Shown piece by piece: positions 1-8,966 of a DNA stretch of 64,000 nt. Location: positions 4,064,001 to 4,128,000 of the forward strand of contig NZ_FNSI01000001.1 in NCBI RefSeq assembly GCF_900104955.1, read 5' to 3'. Position 1 is the stretch's first letter. Every line of letters begins with the position of its first letter. The notes below the pieces were generated by a model. The model did no database searches, was not told the origin of the DNA, and saw only the letters and a list, made by a program, of their open reading frames with translations. The position numbers and the translations under genes are program-made. The stretch comes from Beijerinckia sp. 28-YEA-48. Its GTDB lineage: Bacteria; Pseudomonadota; Alphaproteobacteria; Rhizobiales; Beijerinckiaceae.

Positions 1-1
1 T

Positions 2-2011
2 AGCGACGGCAATATCCCACCCGTTCTCGACTTCGACTATGAACTGGTGCTCGATGGCCGTTCGCTGCCACGGCCGGTCAATTATTCGCTCGTCGTGATC
101 ACGCCGCCCGCCGGCGTCTCGATCGATCCCAAACGCCGGCCCTTCATGATCGTCGATCCGCGCGCCGGCCATGGCGCCGGCATTGGCGGCTTCAAGCCGG
201 AGAGCCAGGTCGGCGATGCTTTCGAACACGGCCATGCGGTCTATTTCGTCATCTTCCGGCAATGGCCGGAACCGGGACAAACCCTCGCCGACGTGCGCGA
301 GGCCGAAGCCGCCTTCCTCGACGAGATCCGCCGCCGCCATCCCGATGTCGAGAAGCCGGTCGTCATCGGCAATTGCCAGGGCGGCTGGGGTTGTATGCTG
401 CTCGCCGCCGCGCATCCCGACAAAGTCGGACCGATCGCGATCAACGGCGCGCCGATGGCCTATTGGGGCGGCACAGCCGGCAAGAATCCGATGCGTTACA
501 CCGGCGGGCGCGTCGGCGGCGTCTGGCCCGCTCTGCTGATGGCCGATCTCGGCAACGGGGTGTTCGACGGATCGCTGCTGGTGCAGAATTTCGAGGCGCT
601 GAATCCAGCCAATACCTATTGGAAGAAGCTCTACGCCCTCTACGCCAAAGTCGATACCGAGACCGAACGCTTCCTGGAATTCGAGCGCTGGTGGAGCGGC
701 TTCTTCATGATGAACGAGGAAGAAATCCGCTGGATCGTCGAGAACCTGTTTGTCGGCAATCGGCTGGCCCATGGCCAGGCCTATTTCGGCGACGAGCGCA
801 TCGACTTGAAGGCCATCCGCTCTCCGATCGTCGTCTTCGCCTCGCATGGCGACAATATCACGCCGCCGCAGCAAGCCCTGAACTGGATCGCCGATACGTT
901 TCATGACGTCAGCGAGATCAAGGCGCGCGGCCAACGTATCGTCTATCTGCTGCACGACTCGATCGGCCATCTCGGCATTTTCGTCTCGGCCAAGATCGCC
1001 GGGCGCGAGCATGAGGCGATCACAGATACGATGCGAGCAATCGAGGCGCTGCCGCCTGGGCTCTACGAAATGGAATTGGAGCAAGGCGAAGACCGGCTGC
1101 ACATCAAATTCGCGCCGCGTTCGGTCGACGACATCCTGAAGCTCGATGACGGTCGGCAAGACGAGGAAATGTTCGCGGCGGTGGCCAGGATCTCGGAGGT
1201 CGGCGCGACGGCTTACGAAAACCTGTTGCGCCCCTTCGTCCGCGCCCTGGTCAATGACGACACGGCGAAGCTGTTCTTTCGCACGCGACCCATGCGGCTG
1301 GAACGCTCCCTGCTCTCCGACAAGAACCCCTTGCTGGCGCCGGTGAAGGCGCTCGCAGAACAAGTCCGCGTCCATCGCCAGTCGGTCAAAGCCGATAATC
1401 CGTTCCTCGCCCTGGAACATCTGATGTCGGACACGATCGAGCACAGCCTGAACGTCTATCGCGATATCCGCGACGCGGAGGTTGAGTTGTCTTTTCACGC
1501 GATCTACGGTTCGCTGCCGATGCAGCTGATCGGCCAGCAAGAGATCGCCGGGCGCGCCCAGGCGAGCACCGAGAACCTGCTGATGCTGCCGGATGTGCGC
1601 GGCGCTCTCGCCAATATCGAGACTGGCGGTGAGGCCGAGGGCATGATCCGCATGCTCGAACTTCTCTCCGAAGCGCGCGGCTATATCCGCCGCTCGCGGC
1701 TGGAGCGCGAATTGCAGCTCTTTGCGACGGAGGAACCCTTCGCCGCGATGAGCGAGGATAAGCGCGCCAAGCTCATCTATGAGCAAGCCCTGATCGTGCG
1801 GTTCGCGCCGGAGCGCGCCAAAGCCAGCTTGCCGCAACTGCTGAACACGGCCGAGGAACGGGAACGGACGCTTGATCTGGTGATGCGGATCGCCGGCCCC
1901 GTCGAGACCATGCATCCGCAGGCGTTGGCGCTCTATCGCGAATTCGAAGCGATGCTCGGTCGCCGCCTGGAAAGCACCGCGACGACTGGTGACGCCGAGC
2001 GGGCAGCCTAG
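2..2011 (+). CDS. DUF3141 protein, PHA-synthase-like alpha/beta hydrolase (5' partial)
   Basis: The reading frame is open from base 2, so the gene begins before the window; the GTG at 47 is only an internal codon. The protein has an alpha/beta-hydrolase core whose nucleophile elbow reads GNCQGG, a Cys in place of Ser as in polyhydroxyalkanoate synthases (GxCxGG). Further on there is an acid-bearing strand (ASHGDNITPP) and a His in DSIGHLG, so a Cys-Asp-His triad appears complete. A helical tail of about 300 residues follows. DUF3141 proteins have no settled function; polymer or acyl-CoA chemistry is an inference from the active site. The downstream MaoC-Pta and acetate kinase genes run in the same direction with short gaps and probably form one operon with it. 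Confidence 0.85.
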   Translation, partial: SDGNIPPVLDFDYELVLDGRSLPRPVNYSLVVITPPAGVSIDPKRRPFMIVDPRAGHGAGIGGFKPESQVGDAFEHGHAVYFVIFRQWPEPGQTLADVREAEAAFLDEIRRRHPDVEKPVVIGNCQGGWGCMLLAAAHPDKVGPIAINGAPMAYWGGTAGKNPMRYTGGRVGGVWPALLMADLGNGVFDGSLLVQNFEALNPANTYWKKLYALYAKVDTETERFLEFERWWSGFFMMNEEEIRWIVENLFVGNRLAHGQAYFGDERIDLKAIRSPIVVFASHGDNITPPQQALNWIADTFHDVSEIKARGQRIVYLLHDSIGHLGIFVSAKIAGREHEAITDTMRAIEALPPGLYEMELEQGEDRLHIKFAPRSVDDILKLDDGRQDEEMFAAVARISEVGATAYENLLRPFVRALVNDDTAKLFFRTRPMRLERSLLSDKNPLLAPVKALAEQVRVHRQSVKADNPFLALEHLMSDTIEHSLNVYRDIRDAEVELSFHAIYGSLPMQLIGQQEIAGRAQASTENLLMLPDVRGALANIETGGEAEGMIRMLELLSEARGYIRRSRLERELQLFATEEPFAAMSEDKRAKLIYEQALIVRFAPERAKASLPQLLNTAEERERTLDLVMRIAGPVETMHPQALALYREFEAMLGRRLESTATTGDAERAA

Positions 2012-2048
2012 TCTCTCGGACCGATCAAGCCCGGACAGGAGCGAAACG

Positions 2049-3476
2049 ATGAGTGCATTGTCGCATCGAAACACGACTTACGACGAACTCGTCGTCGGGC
2101 AAATGGCGAGCATCGAGCGGCCCGTCACGGCCAATGATCTCTATGTCTTCGCCCATGCCTCGGGCAACACCAATCCGATGCATATGCCCGGCGCCGATCT
2201 CAATCATGATGGCAGATGCGACACGGTCGCGCCGTCACTCTGGGTGGGCTCCCTGGTTTCCTCGGTGCTGGGCACGGTTCTGCCCGGCTCCGGCACGCTC
2301 TACAACAGCCAGATCTTCAAGTTTCCCGGCCGCGCTCATCTGGGCGACCGGCTGAGAATCTCGGTGCGGTGCCTGGAGAAGCGGGAAAGACCACACGCCC
2401 TTTTCGAAACGCGCGTCGAGAAGGCCGACGGCACGCTGATCCTAGAAGGCATCGCCGAAGTCGAAGCGCCGACCCTCACGATCATCGAGGAAAAGCGCAA
2501 CCTGCCGCTTCTGCTGCTCGATCAACATGATCATTTCAGCGCGCTGGTGGAGCGCTGCAAGCGTCTGCCGGCGATGCCCACCGCCATTGTCATTCCAGAC
2601 GATGCCAATTCGCTGGGCGGCGCCCTGCTGTCCATGCGCGAGGGGCTGATCGAGCCTATTCTGATCGGTTCACGATCGCGCATCCAGCGCGCCGCCGATA
2701 GTCTCGAAGCCGATATTTCGGCGCTGCAACTCGTCGATATCGAAGATCATTCCGCAGCCGCGAAACATGCGGTCGCCATGGTTCATGCACGCGAAGCCCG
2801 CGCGGTGATGAAAGGAAATGTCCATTCCGACGAGCTTCTGGGCCAGGTTGTCAAGAAAGACGGCGGCCTGCGCGGGTCGCGGCGCATCAGCCATGTCTTT
2901 GTGATGGATGCGCCGACGCGGCCGAGCCTGTTCTTCATTTCCGACGCCGCGATCAATATCGCGCCCGATCTCGCTACCAAGATCGACATTGTGCAGAACG
3001 CCATCGATCTGGCGCTGGCCTGCGGCCTGAAGCTGCCGAAGGTCGGCATTCTCGCCGCGGTCGAGACGGTGAACATCAATATGCCCTCGACACTGGAAGC
3101 AGCGGCGCTCGCCAAAATGGCCGATCGCGGCCAGATCACCGGCGCTTTGGTCGATGGCCCGCTCGCCATGGACAATGCGGTCGATACGGAAGCGGCGCGC
3201 ACCAAAGGAATCGTCTCCTCGGTGGCCGGCCATGCCGATGTGTTGATCGTGCCCAATCTCGAAGCCGGCAACATGCTCGCCAAGCAGCTGACATTTGTCG
3301 CCCGGGCTGAGGCGGCCGGTCTGGTTGTCGGCGCGAAAGCCCCGGTCATCCTGACATCGCGCGCCGACAACGACAAAGCCCGCCTCGCCTCCTGCGCCGT
3401 GGCGCAACTCTATGATTACTGGCGTCAGCACGGCGAGCCGCTCGCCGACGATGTGTTGGCTCAGGCAGCGGAATAG
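2049..3476 (+). CDS. Bifunctional MaoC-like hydratase / phosphate acetyl(butyryl)transferase
   Basis: The 475-residue protein has an N-terminal MaoC/hot-dog domain (about residues 10-150, with the hydratase motif FAHASGNTNPMH) and a C-terminal PTA/PTB domain (about 170-470) that interconverts acyl-CoA and acyl phosphate. ATG 2049 is chosen because AGGAGCG lies 6-12 bases before it; a longer in-frame start at 1989 would overlap the upstream gene. Acetate kinase follows 7 bases after the stop, so acyl-CoA to acyl phosphate to acid plus ATP is encoded as one unit. This fusion is commonly annotated as bifunctional enoyl-CoA hydratase/phosphate acetyltransferase. Whether the substrate is acetyl-, butyryl- or hydroxybutyryl-CoA cannot be read from sequence. 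Confidence 0.9.
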   Translation: MSALSHRNTTYDELVVGQMASIERPVTANDLYVFAHASGNTNPMHMPGADLNHDGRCDTVAPSLWVGSLVSSVLGTVLPGSGTLYNSQIFKFPGRAHLGDRLRISVRCLEKRERPHALFETRVEKADGTLILEGIAEVEAPTLTIIEEKRNLPLLLLDQHDHFSALVERCKRLPAMPTAIVIPDDANSLGGALLSMREGLIEPILIGSRSRIQRAADSLEADISALQLVDIEDHSAAAKHAVAMVHAREARAVMKGNVHSDELLGQVVKKDGGLRGSRRISHVFVMDAPTRPSLFFISDAAINIAPDLATKIDIVQNAIDLALACGLKLPKVGILAAVETVNINMPSTLEAAALAKMADRGQITGALVDGPLAMDNAVDTEAARTKGIVSSVAGHADVLIVPNLEAGNMLAKQLTFVARAEAAGLVVGAKAPVILTSRADNDKARLASCAVAQLYDYWRQHGEPLADDVLAQAAE

Positions 3477-3483
3477 GTGGCGC

Positions 3484-4698
3484 ATGACGGAGCATATCCT
3501 CACCATCAATGCCGGATCGTCTTCGCTTAAATTCGCCCTGTTCACGACCGACACGCTGGAGTGCGTCGCCGGCGGCATGATCGACGGGCTCGGCACCAAT
3601 GCGCATTTCGCCCTCAAGGACGGCAACGGCCAAAAGATCATCTCCTATCCGCTCGAAGGAGAACGTCATATCGATGACCATGGCGGCGCCTTGCAGCTGG
3701 TGCTCAACGCTGTCGCCGATCACTATCCGGCGGCGCGGATTGCGGCCGTCGGCCACCGCATCGTTCACGGCGGCATGGTTCATTCAGCGCCGGTGCCGGT
3801 CGACGAGCTGGTCCTGGCGCAACTGGCGGAACTCGTGCCGCTCGCGCCGCTGCATCAGCCGCACAATCTGTCTGGCATCCGGGCGGCGCAAGCGGCCTTT
3901 CCCGGCGTGCCGCAGATCGCCTGTTTCGACACCGCCTTTCACCGCGCGCATCCCTTCGTCAACGACACATTCGCGCTGCCGCGCTCCTATTACGATGAAG
4001 GCGTGCGCCGGTACGGTTTCCATGGCCTGTCCTATGAATATGTCACCGGCAAGCTTGCCGAGATCGCGCCTTTCCATGCCAAGGGCCGGGTGATCATCTG
4101 TCATCTCGGCTCCGGCGCCTCGATGTGCGCGATCCGCAACGGCAATTCAGTGGCCTCGACCATGGGCTTTTCCGCCCTCGACGGTTTGCCGATGGGAACC
4201 CGACCGGGGCAGATCGATCCGGGTGTTCTGCTCTACCTGATGGACCAGAAGGGCATGGATGTGCGGGCGATCTCGGATCTGCTCTACAAATCTTCCGGCC
4301 TCAAGGGTCTGTCCGGCATTTCCAACGACATGCGTGATCTCGAAGCTTCCGACCATCCGCATGCGAAACAGGCGATCGACTATTTTGTCTTCCGTGTTCG
4401 CCGCGAGATTGGTGCGATGGCGGCGGTGCTCGGTGGGCTCGACGCCATTGTCTTTTGCGGCGGCATCGGCGAGAATTCGCGGCTGGTGCGCGAATGTGCG
4501 CTCGAAGCCATGGAATGGATCGGGATAGAACTCGATCCCGACCGCAACCGCGAAAGTGCCGAGGTAATTTCCTCGCAGCGCTCCAGGGTCAGAGCCTTTA
4601 TCATCCGCACCAATGAAGAGCTGATGATCGCGCGGCACACGGCCTGGCAGCTTCTGGCGCAGCAGGCCTCGACGCGACGCAGCGACGCCTATGCCTGA
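3484..4698 (+). CDS. ackA: Acetate kinase
   Basis: A 404-residue member of the acetokinase family that makes ATP and acetate (or propionate/butyrate) from the acyl phosphate. The N-terminal signature NAGSSSLKF lies at residues 9-17, and the second signature region reads MGTRPGQIDP, where many family members have MGTRSGD. Adenine-binding GGIGEN is near residue 330. ATG 3484 gives the canonical N-terminus directly before the signature; the frame extends upstream to 3412 but would overlap the transferase gene. It works with the preceding phosphotransacetylase. The polyphosphate kinase downstream starts 42 bases after the stop in the same direction. Confidence 0.95.
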   Translation: MTEHILTINAGSSSLKFALFTTDTLECVAGGMIDGLGTNAHFALKDGNGQKIISYPLEGERHIDDHGGALQLVLNAVADHYPAARIAAVGHRIVHGGMVHSAPVPVDELVLAQLAELVPLAPLHQPHNLSGIRAAQAAFPGVPQIACFDTAFHRAHPFVNDTFALPRSYYDEGVRRYGFHGLSYEYVTGKLAEIAPFHAKGRVIICHLGSGASMCAIRNGNSVASTMGFSALDGLPMGTRPGQIDPGVLLYLMDQKGMDVRAISDLLYKSSGLKGLSGISNDMRDLEASDHPHAKQAIDYFVFRVRREIGAMAAVLGGLDAIVFCGGIGENSRLVRECALEAMEWIGIELDPDRNRESAEVISSQRSRVRAFIIRTNEELMIARHTAWQLLAQQASTRRSDAYA

Positions 4699-4740
4699 TT
4701 CCCGCTTTCCATAGCCCTCCACTCCAATAGGACCGTCTTT

Positions 4741-5646
4741 ATGACCATTGATAATCTGGACCGTATCAAAGCCGAGATCGCCGATAGTTTCGATGAAGAG
4801 CTGGAAATGCAGCTTGATGAGGATCGGCTGGATGAGATGGTCGCGGATGGCATGCTGGGACCGCACGCGGAAACGCTCGACCGCAAGATCTATTTCCGCG
4901 AGCTTTTCCGGCTCCAACATGAGCTGGTCCGGCTCCAGGATTGGATTCAGTACAAGAAACTCAAGGTCGTGGTGCTCTTCGAAGGCCGCGATTCCGCTGG
5001 CAAGGGCGGCGCGATCAAGCGTGTCACGCAGCGCCTGAACCCGCGCATCTGTCGCGTCGTGGCGTTGCCGGCACCAACCGAGCGCGAACGCAATCAATGG
5101 TATTTCCAGCGTTATGTTCCGCATCTGCCGACGGCTGGCGAAATGGTGCTTTTCGACCGCAGCTGGTACAATCGCGCCGGCGTCGAGCGGGTCATGGGCT
5201 TTTGCTCGCCCGAGGAACTTGAGGAATTCTTCCGTTCCGTCCCCGAATTCGAGCACATGCTGGTGCGCTCGGGCATCATCCTGATCAAATACTGGTTCTC
5301 GATCACCGACGAGGAACAGGAGTTCCGCTTCCGCATGCGCATCGAGGACCCGCTGAAGCAGTGGAAGCTCTCGCCGATGGATCTGGAAAGCCGCGTGCAC
5401 TGGGAAGATTATACCCACGCCAAGGAAGACATGCTTGAGCGCACGCACACATCGCATGCGCCGTGGTGGGTGGTGCAAGCCATTGACAAGAAGAAGGCGC
5501 GGCTCAATTGCATCGCGCATCTGCTGGGCCAGATTCCCTATCAGGATGTGCCGAAGGCGGAGATCGAACTGCCGCAGCGCGTCCGGCACGTGGATTATCA
5601 CCGCAAGCCGGTGCCAGAGGATTTGTACGTGCCCGACATCTATTGA
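4741..5646 (+). CDS. ppk2: Polyphosphate kinase 2 family protein
   Basis: A single-domain PPK2 of 301 residues, the usual size of class I enzymes. It transfers phosphate between polyphosphate and nucleoside di- or monophosphates. Walker A is EGRDSAGKGG at residues 81-90, and the Walker B/lid region FDRSWYNRAGVER is at about 138-150, both diagnostic of PPK2. The N-terminal 45 residues are acidic and likely helical. Following acetate kinase it suggests a local module for nucleotide and energy-reserve balance; that link is inferred from position only. PPK2 subclass (NDP or NMP use) is not assigned. Confidence 0.93.
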   Translation: MTIDNLDRIKAEIADSFDEELEMQLDEDRLDEMVADGMLGPHAETLDRKIYFRELFRLQHELVRLQDWIQYKKLKVVVLFEGRDSAGKGGAIKRVTQRLNPRICRVVALPAPTERERNQWYFQRYVPHLPTAGEMVLFDRSWYNRAGVERVMGFCSPEELEEFFRSVPEFEHMLVRSGIILIKYWFSITDEEQEFRFRMRIEDPLKQWKLSPMDLESRVHWEDYTHAKEDMLERTHTSHAPWWVVQAIDKKKARLNCIAHLLGQIPYQDVPKAEIELPQRVRHVDYHRKPVPEDLYVPDIY

Positions 5647-6130
5647 GAGCTTGGGCTGAGTAGAGCCTGCTGGGCACTGGCAATTGGCGTTTGTCCGAAG
5701 GGCAGACCGACGTCTTAGTCCCCGTGTCGCTCGAATAAGCTGGACGAATTCCTATAGAAGCGCATAGTGCGGGTCTTCGTAAGGATTGCGGACATGGCCA
5801 AAGTCCCCATTTGGGGACCTTGGCGCCGATATGGCTCGGATCCGGCGCAAGGATCATTATGTATTCCGTCGCAACGATCGACGCTTCCTTGCGCATTGCG
5901 CGCCTTTTGAGATCGCCTCGATTTCGAACCTATGCAACGGCGCGATCTTGGGCGAATGAGCAAAAGGCGGTCGATATCGCCCACTGCCTGATCGAGCCCA
6001 AGCAGTATGTCGTTTTGTTTCGCTGTGAACGCTGGTCGCGACTTTCTTTGATCTGCGTTTCCTAACTCCACACCACGCATCTAAAGATCGAGTTTTGCGC
6101 CTCGTACATCCGATAGAGGGAGCATTCGCT
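5647..6130. other. Intergenic stretch, no convincing gene
   Basis: These 484 bases are less GC-rich than the genes around them. They contain only short overlapping frames on both strands with no recognisable product. One 68-codon frame from ATG 5859 has AAGGA upstream but looks random. A 6-bp inverted repeat (GTCCCC, ATTT, GGGGAC) sits at 5803-5818 without a T-tract. A purine-rich ribosome site for the next small gene is at 6115-6121. Confidence 0.5.
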
Positions 6131-6280
6131 ATGGCCGAGCTATCTGAAGAGGATAAGAAAAAGATCCTTGGAACAAATTACCGAACGCCACATGAGCGGC
6201 GCAACGATCCTGCGCCGCCTGAGACGCTTCTTGGAAAGCTGTGGCGATTGGGAAAGGGCCTTGTCGTCCGCCAAAAATAG
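6131..6280 (+). CDS. Small hydrophilic protein of unknown function
   Basis: A 49-codon frame starting at ATG 6131 with AGAGGGA 9-15 bases upstream. The product is charged and polar (Lys, Glu, Arg, Pro), has no signal peptide or membrane segment, and ends in a basic KLWRLGKGLVVRQK tail. I do not recognise a family. It stands alone between two gene-poor stretches. The good ribosome site and biased codon use favour a real gene; a longer TTG start at 6095 is possible but would place the start ahead of the ribosome site. Confidence 0.5.
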   Translation: MAELSEEDKKKILGTNYRTPHERRNDPAPPETLLGKLWRLGKGLVVRQK

Positions 6281-6466
6281 ACGGATTGCGCGATCACTGC
6301 GCTAGAACGCGCCTTTCGCGAAACGCGAGAGGCGTAGCCAGACGAGCTCTCTATAATTTTCGGTCTCTTTTTCCTGAGGCACAGGCATATGCAGGCAGCC
6401 CCGCTGCCCACACTGATGACCTGGTTTTAAAATAGACCAATGCCCTTAAGCGAACAGCTTTGCAGT

Positions 6467-6820
6467 TCAGGTTTTAGCTTCGTTCAACGTCACCGCACAG
6501 GCCTTGGCGACATCCAAATTGGGCGCGGTGCTTCCAGGCATGGTTGCCCATCCGCCTTTCGAGATGAAATCTCCCTGCTGCCAGGAGCTGACTTTCTTCA
6601 ACTCCACTAGACGATCGTTCGCATTGGCTTCTTGCTGGAACTTCTGAACGCAGATTGGCGACAATGCTGCAATGACAGCGGCATTCGATCGTAATTTAGC
6701 CGTTTGCTCAGCCGTGGCGCCCGTGACCCAACCCGCCCAACTAAAGCCGACGATCGCGAGCACTATCGCTCCGCCGAACGCGCCATAGACGGCCGGCTTA
6801 GTCTCTGCTGGAATTTGCAT
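6467..6820 (-). CDS. Small single-pass membrane protein, unknown function
   Basis: 117 residues with one predicted membrane span near the N-terminus (about residues 12-34, Gly/Ala/Val/Ile-rich) followed by a soluble domain holding two Cys (ICVQKF and KACAVT contexts) that could form a disulfide outside the membrane. Similar short proteins without names are common in rhizobial genomes, which is general recollection and not a search result. The gene is isolated; nothing around it suggests a role. The start is the only ATG before the hydrophobic segment. Confidence 0.65.
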   Translation of the reverse strand: MQIPAETKPAVYGAFGGAIVLAIVGFSWAGWVTGATAEQTAKLRSNAAVIAALSPICVQKFQQEANANDRLVELKKVSSWQQGDFISKGGWATMPGSTAPNLDVAKACAVTLNEAKT

Positions 6821-7199
6821 GGGATTATCTTTCTCAAACCGGACTTCAGAAATCCGGTGAGCGAACGTAGCACGGTTTCCTTGTGATGCTCCGAATATAT
6901 CTACTCTTCGCCTTGGCGAGACGTCGACGCTTCATCAAAACAGATGCATTGCTATTGCTTATCAGCAACGATTGATCGATGAGTTGCACCTGCAATCTAA
7001 CAAAAGCAGCGCCCACCCCCCATATTGGGGTTCTATCCTCCGCTGAAATAGCCGCCACCTGTGCGGTTCAGCTTCTCCCTCTTCAATAGCTAAGTTGATC
7101 TCGCGGCGCGGATGATCGCGTTCGCGTCATCGATATTTGTCGCTCTTCTACTGGAGAGCGTCCTTTCAGATCGCCACTTTTGAATCCAAAGGATCACTC
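6821..7199. other. Intergenic stretch, no convincing gene
   Basis: 379 relatively AT-rich bases between divergent genes, expected to hold the promoters of both. I see no convincing reading frame. A short palindrome CCCCA-TAT-TGGGG lies at 7018-7030 and resembles CCCCA-TT-TGGGG at 5805-5816 in the previous large gap. No clear -35/-10 pair could be fixed by eye. Confidence 0.5.
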
Positions 7200-8162
7200 A
7201 TGATTGCCTATTTTATCTTGGTTCATCGCTTTCCCGACCAATTCAAGCGCATGTTCAAGGCAATCTATGATCCAGAAAACATCTATGTCATTCACGTTGA
7301 TCGGAAATCCGGCACCACATTGGAAGACGATATCGACGCGTTTCTGACGGCCTATCCGAACGCAGAAATTCTGCCATCAGAGCGAGCGGCCTGGGGCGGA
7401 TACAGCCTGGTCGATGCGGAGCTGCGTGGGATGGCCCATTTATTGAAGATGAGTTCCAAATGGAGCCACTTCATCAACCTCAGCGGCCAGGATTTTCCGA
7501 TTAAAAGCCAAGCTTACATCGCCGACTACCTGGCGCGTCACAAGGGGAGTGAATTCATCAAGATCCTCGACCAGCAGAAAGTGCGGCCCGAAACGATGAT
7601 GCGCGTACAGGAATATGTGATTGAACTTCCCGACCGCATTCATCGGACATCCGTGCAGCGCAGCTTCTTGTCAGGCGTAACGCCCTATATCGGCAATCAG
7701 TGGATGATTGTCAGTCGCTCCTTCTGCGAATTCGTCTGCCACGACCCTGACGTGGATCGTTACAAAGCCTTCTATCGCAACACATTCATTGCCGACGAAG
7801 GTTTCTTCCAGACCGTCATGATGAATACGACCGCACATGGCCCAATCATCAGCGATGATCTGCGTTCCATCGACTGGATACCAGATGGAGATATCAAACT
7901 GCGGCCGCGAACATTCACGATCGAAGATGCCAAGCATCTGATTGCAAGCCATAATCTTTTTGCGCGCAAGTTCGATAGCGATGTCGATGACGCCATTCTC
8001 GGCCTTCTCGAAAGACATATTCGAGTGCCATCTGACGAAGAATTAGAAGGAGAGCTCACTGAGAACGTTAGCGCTGTGGGGGCGTATGCAAGCTTGAAAG
8101 GGGAACGCCCACTGTTGCAGGCAGCTCAAGACCGTCACACAGTCAAGGAAGCGGTCCACTAA
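7200..8162 (+). CDS. Glycosyltransferase family 14 (core-2/I-branching type)
   Basis: The 320-residue product begins MIAYFILVHRFP and continues with DPENIYVIHVDRKS, the characteristic opening of the core-2/I-branching (beta-1,6-GlcNAc transferase/xylosyltransferase) family. The middle part has further family features (WSHFINLSGQDFPI and an acidic ADEGFFQTV region). There is no N-terminal membrane anchor, so the bacterial enzyme is probably cytosolic and acts on a cell-surface polysaccharide precursor. ATG 7200 gives the family N-terminus; an in-frame GTG or TTG further upstream would add residues unlike the family. Donor and acceptor are unknown. No polysaccharide cluster is adjacent. Confidence 0.85.
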   Translation: MIAYFILVHRFPDQFKRMFKAIYDPENIYVIHVDRKSGTTLEDDIDAFLTAYPNAEILPSERAAWGGYSLVDAELRGMAHLLKMSSKWSHFINLSGQDFPIKSQAYIADYLARHKGSEFIKILDQQKVRPETMMRVQEYVIELPDRIHRTSVQRSFLSGVTPYIGNQWMIVSRSFCEFVCHDPDVDRYKAFYRNTFIADEGFFQTVMMNTTAHGPIISDDLRSIDWIPDGDIKLRPRTFTIEDAKHLIASHNLFARKFDSDVDDAILGLLERHIRVPSDEELEGELTENVSAVGAYASLKGERPLLQAAQDRHTVKEAVH

Positions 8163-8363
8163 CGTCCAGTTGCTGCGGCTTGGAATTATCTTGGCACCAT
8201 CTTACTTTGACCGCAAAACTGGGCTATTGTGGCGAGGCAAGTCGATCTTGCCTGCTGAATTATGTGAGCGCCCCAGCTCTCTCACGATTTCCCTCTCAAA
8301 GTCGATCTCGCTCTTTGCCGGCGATGGCAAGGACGTGCTCTATGATCAATTGAGGAAATCGCT
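8163..8363 (+). promoter_or_regulatory. Leader region of the cold-shock gene
   Basis: The 201 bases before the cold-shock gene contain a 7-bp inverted repeat (AGGCAAG, 5-base loop, CTTGCCT) at 8235-8253. GAGGAAA lies at about 8352-8358 as ribosome site. Long structured 5' leaders are typical of cspA-type mRNAs, so this hairpin may be part of one; it could also just end the upstream transcript. No -35/-10 pair is claimed. Confidence 0.35.
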
Positions 8364-8573
8364 ATGACAACGGGAACTGTTAAGTTCTTCGATTCGGGCA
8401 AAGGCTTTGGCTTCATTCAGCCCGACAGCGGCGGAACGGATATCTTTGTCCACATCTCCGCCGTGGAACGCGCCGGCATGTCAGCCCTCGCCAAGGGTCA
8501 GAAAGTCCAGTTTGATGTCGTGAAAGATAGCAAAAATGGCAAGATCGCAGCTCAGAATCTTCAAGCTGCGTAA
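8364..8573 (+). CDS. cspA: Cold-shock protein, CspA family
   Basis: A 69-residue single cold-shock domain, the normal length. RNP1 reads KGFGFIQP and RNP2 reads DIFVHIS, the two single-stranded nucleic-acid binding motifs. The likely role is RNA chaperone or antiterminator in the cytoplasm. The gene is monocistronic, with a 200-base leader upstream. Alphaproteobacteria carry many paralogues, so the symbol marks the family and not a one-to-one orthologue. Confidence 0.95.
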   Translation: MTTGTVKFFDSGKGFGFIQPDSGGTDIFVHISAVERAGMSALAKGQKVQFDVVKDSKNGKIAAQNLQAA

Positions 8574-8693
8574 GGAACGACGCACAAGCGACATTCGAAT
8601 CGCTCTCATTTAATCGCTTTTGCCTGAATTGTTTTGACTTCATGGACATGATGCAGGAACCGCGTTCGCGTGCTCCTGCGGAGTCTCGCCGCC

Positions 8694-8966
8694 ATGACCA
8701 GCCGAACCCTACAAACCGTCGTTTGTTTTTCATTGCCCTTCGCGTTGCCCGGCTTCGACACTCTCCAACCAGCCGGGGAATATCGCGTCGACCACGATGA
8801 AGAGTTGATCGATGGTGTCTCCCGGCTCGCCTGGAGACGCATTGGCAGTTTCATCCACTTGCCGGCAATCGCTTTGCACGGCTCCACACAACAGATGGTG
8901 CCCATCAGCCCGGCGTATCTCGACGCCGCACTTGAAAAGGATCGCAAGACATCATGCCCGCTATAA
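8694..8966 (+). CDS. Small conserved protein, unknown function
   Basis: 90 residues from ATG 8694. The first 20 residues are mildly hydrophobic but do not form a clear signal peptide. The centre (PAGEYRVDHDEELIDG, then RRIGSFIHLP) is a pattern I recall from short unnamed rhizobial proteins. Its end overlaps the start of the next frame by 13 bases, pointing to translational coupling and a two-gene unit. No function can be offered. The start is chosen because the upstream extension to 8670 lacks a ribosome site. Confidence 0.6.
   Translation: MTSRTLQTVVCFSLPFALPGFDTLQPAGEYRVDHDEELIDGVSRLAWRRIGSFIHLPAIALHGSTQQMVPISPAYLDAALEKDRKTSCPL

Noticed and set aside
4147..5601. A 484-codon minus-strand frame across acetate kinase and polyphosphate kinase
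   Set aside because: It spans two well-identified genes on the other strand and encodes a His-rich product with no recognisable domain.
5859..6065. Possible 68-residue protein with AAGGA upstream
   Set aside because: Composition looks random, no conserved pattern, and it is crossed by equally long frames on the other strand.
6394..6408. Hairpin GGCAGC-CCC-GCTGCC as terminator
   Set aside because: Short stem with no T-tract and too far from the preceding stop to be convincing.
8170..8367. A 65-codon frame before the cold-shock gene
   Set aside because: No ribosome site, overlaps the leader and cold-shock start, product without pattern.
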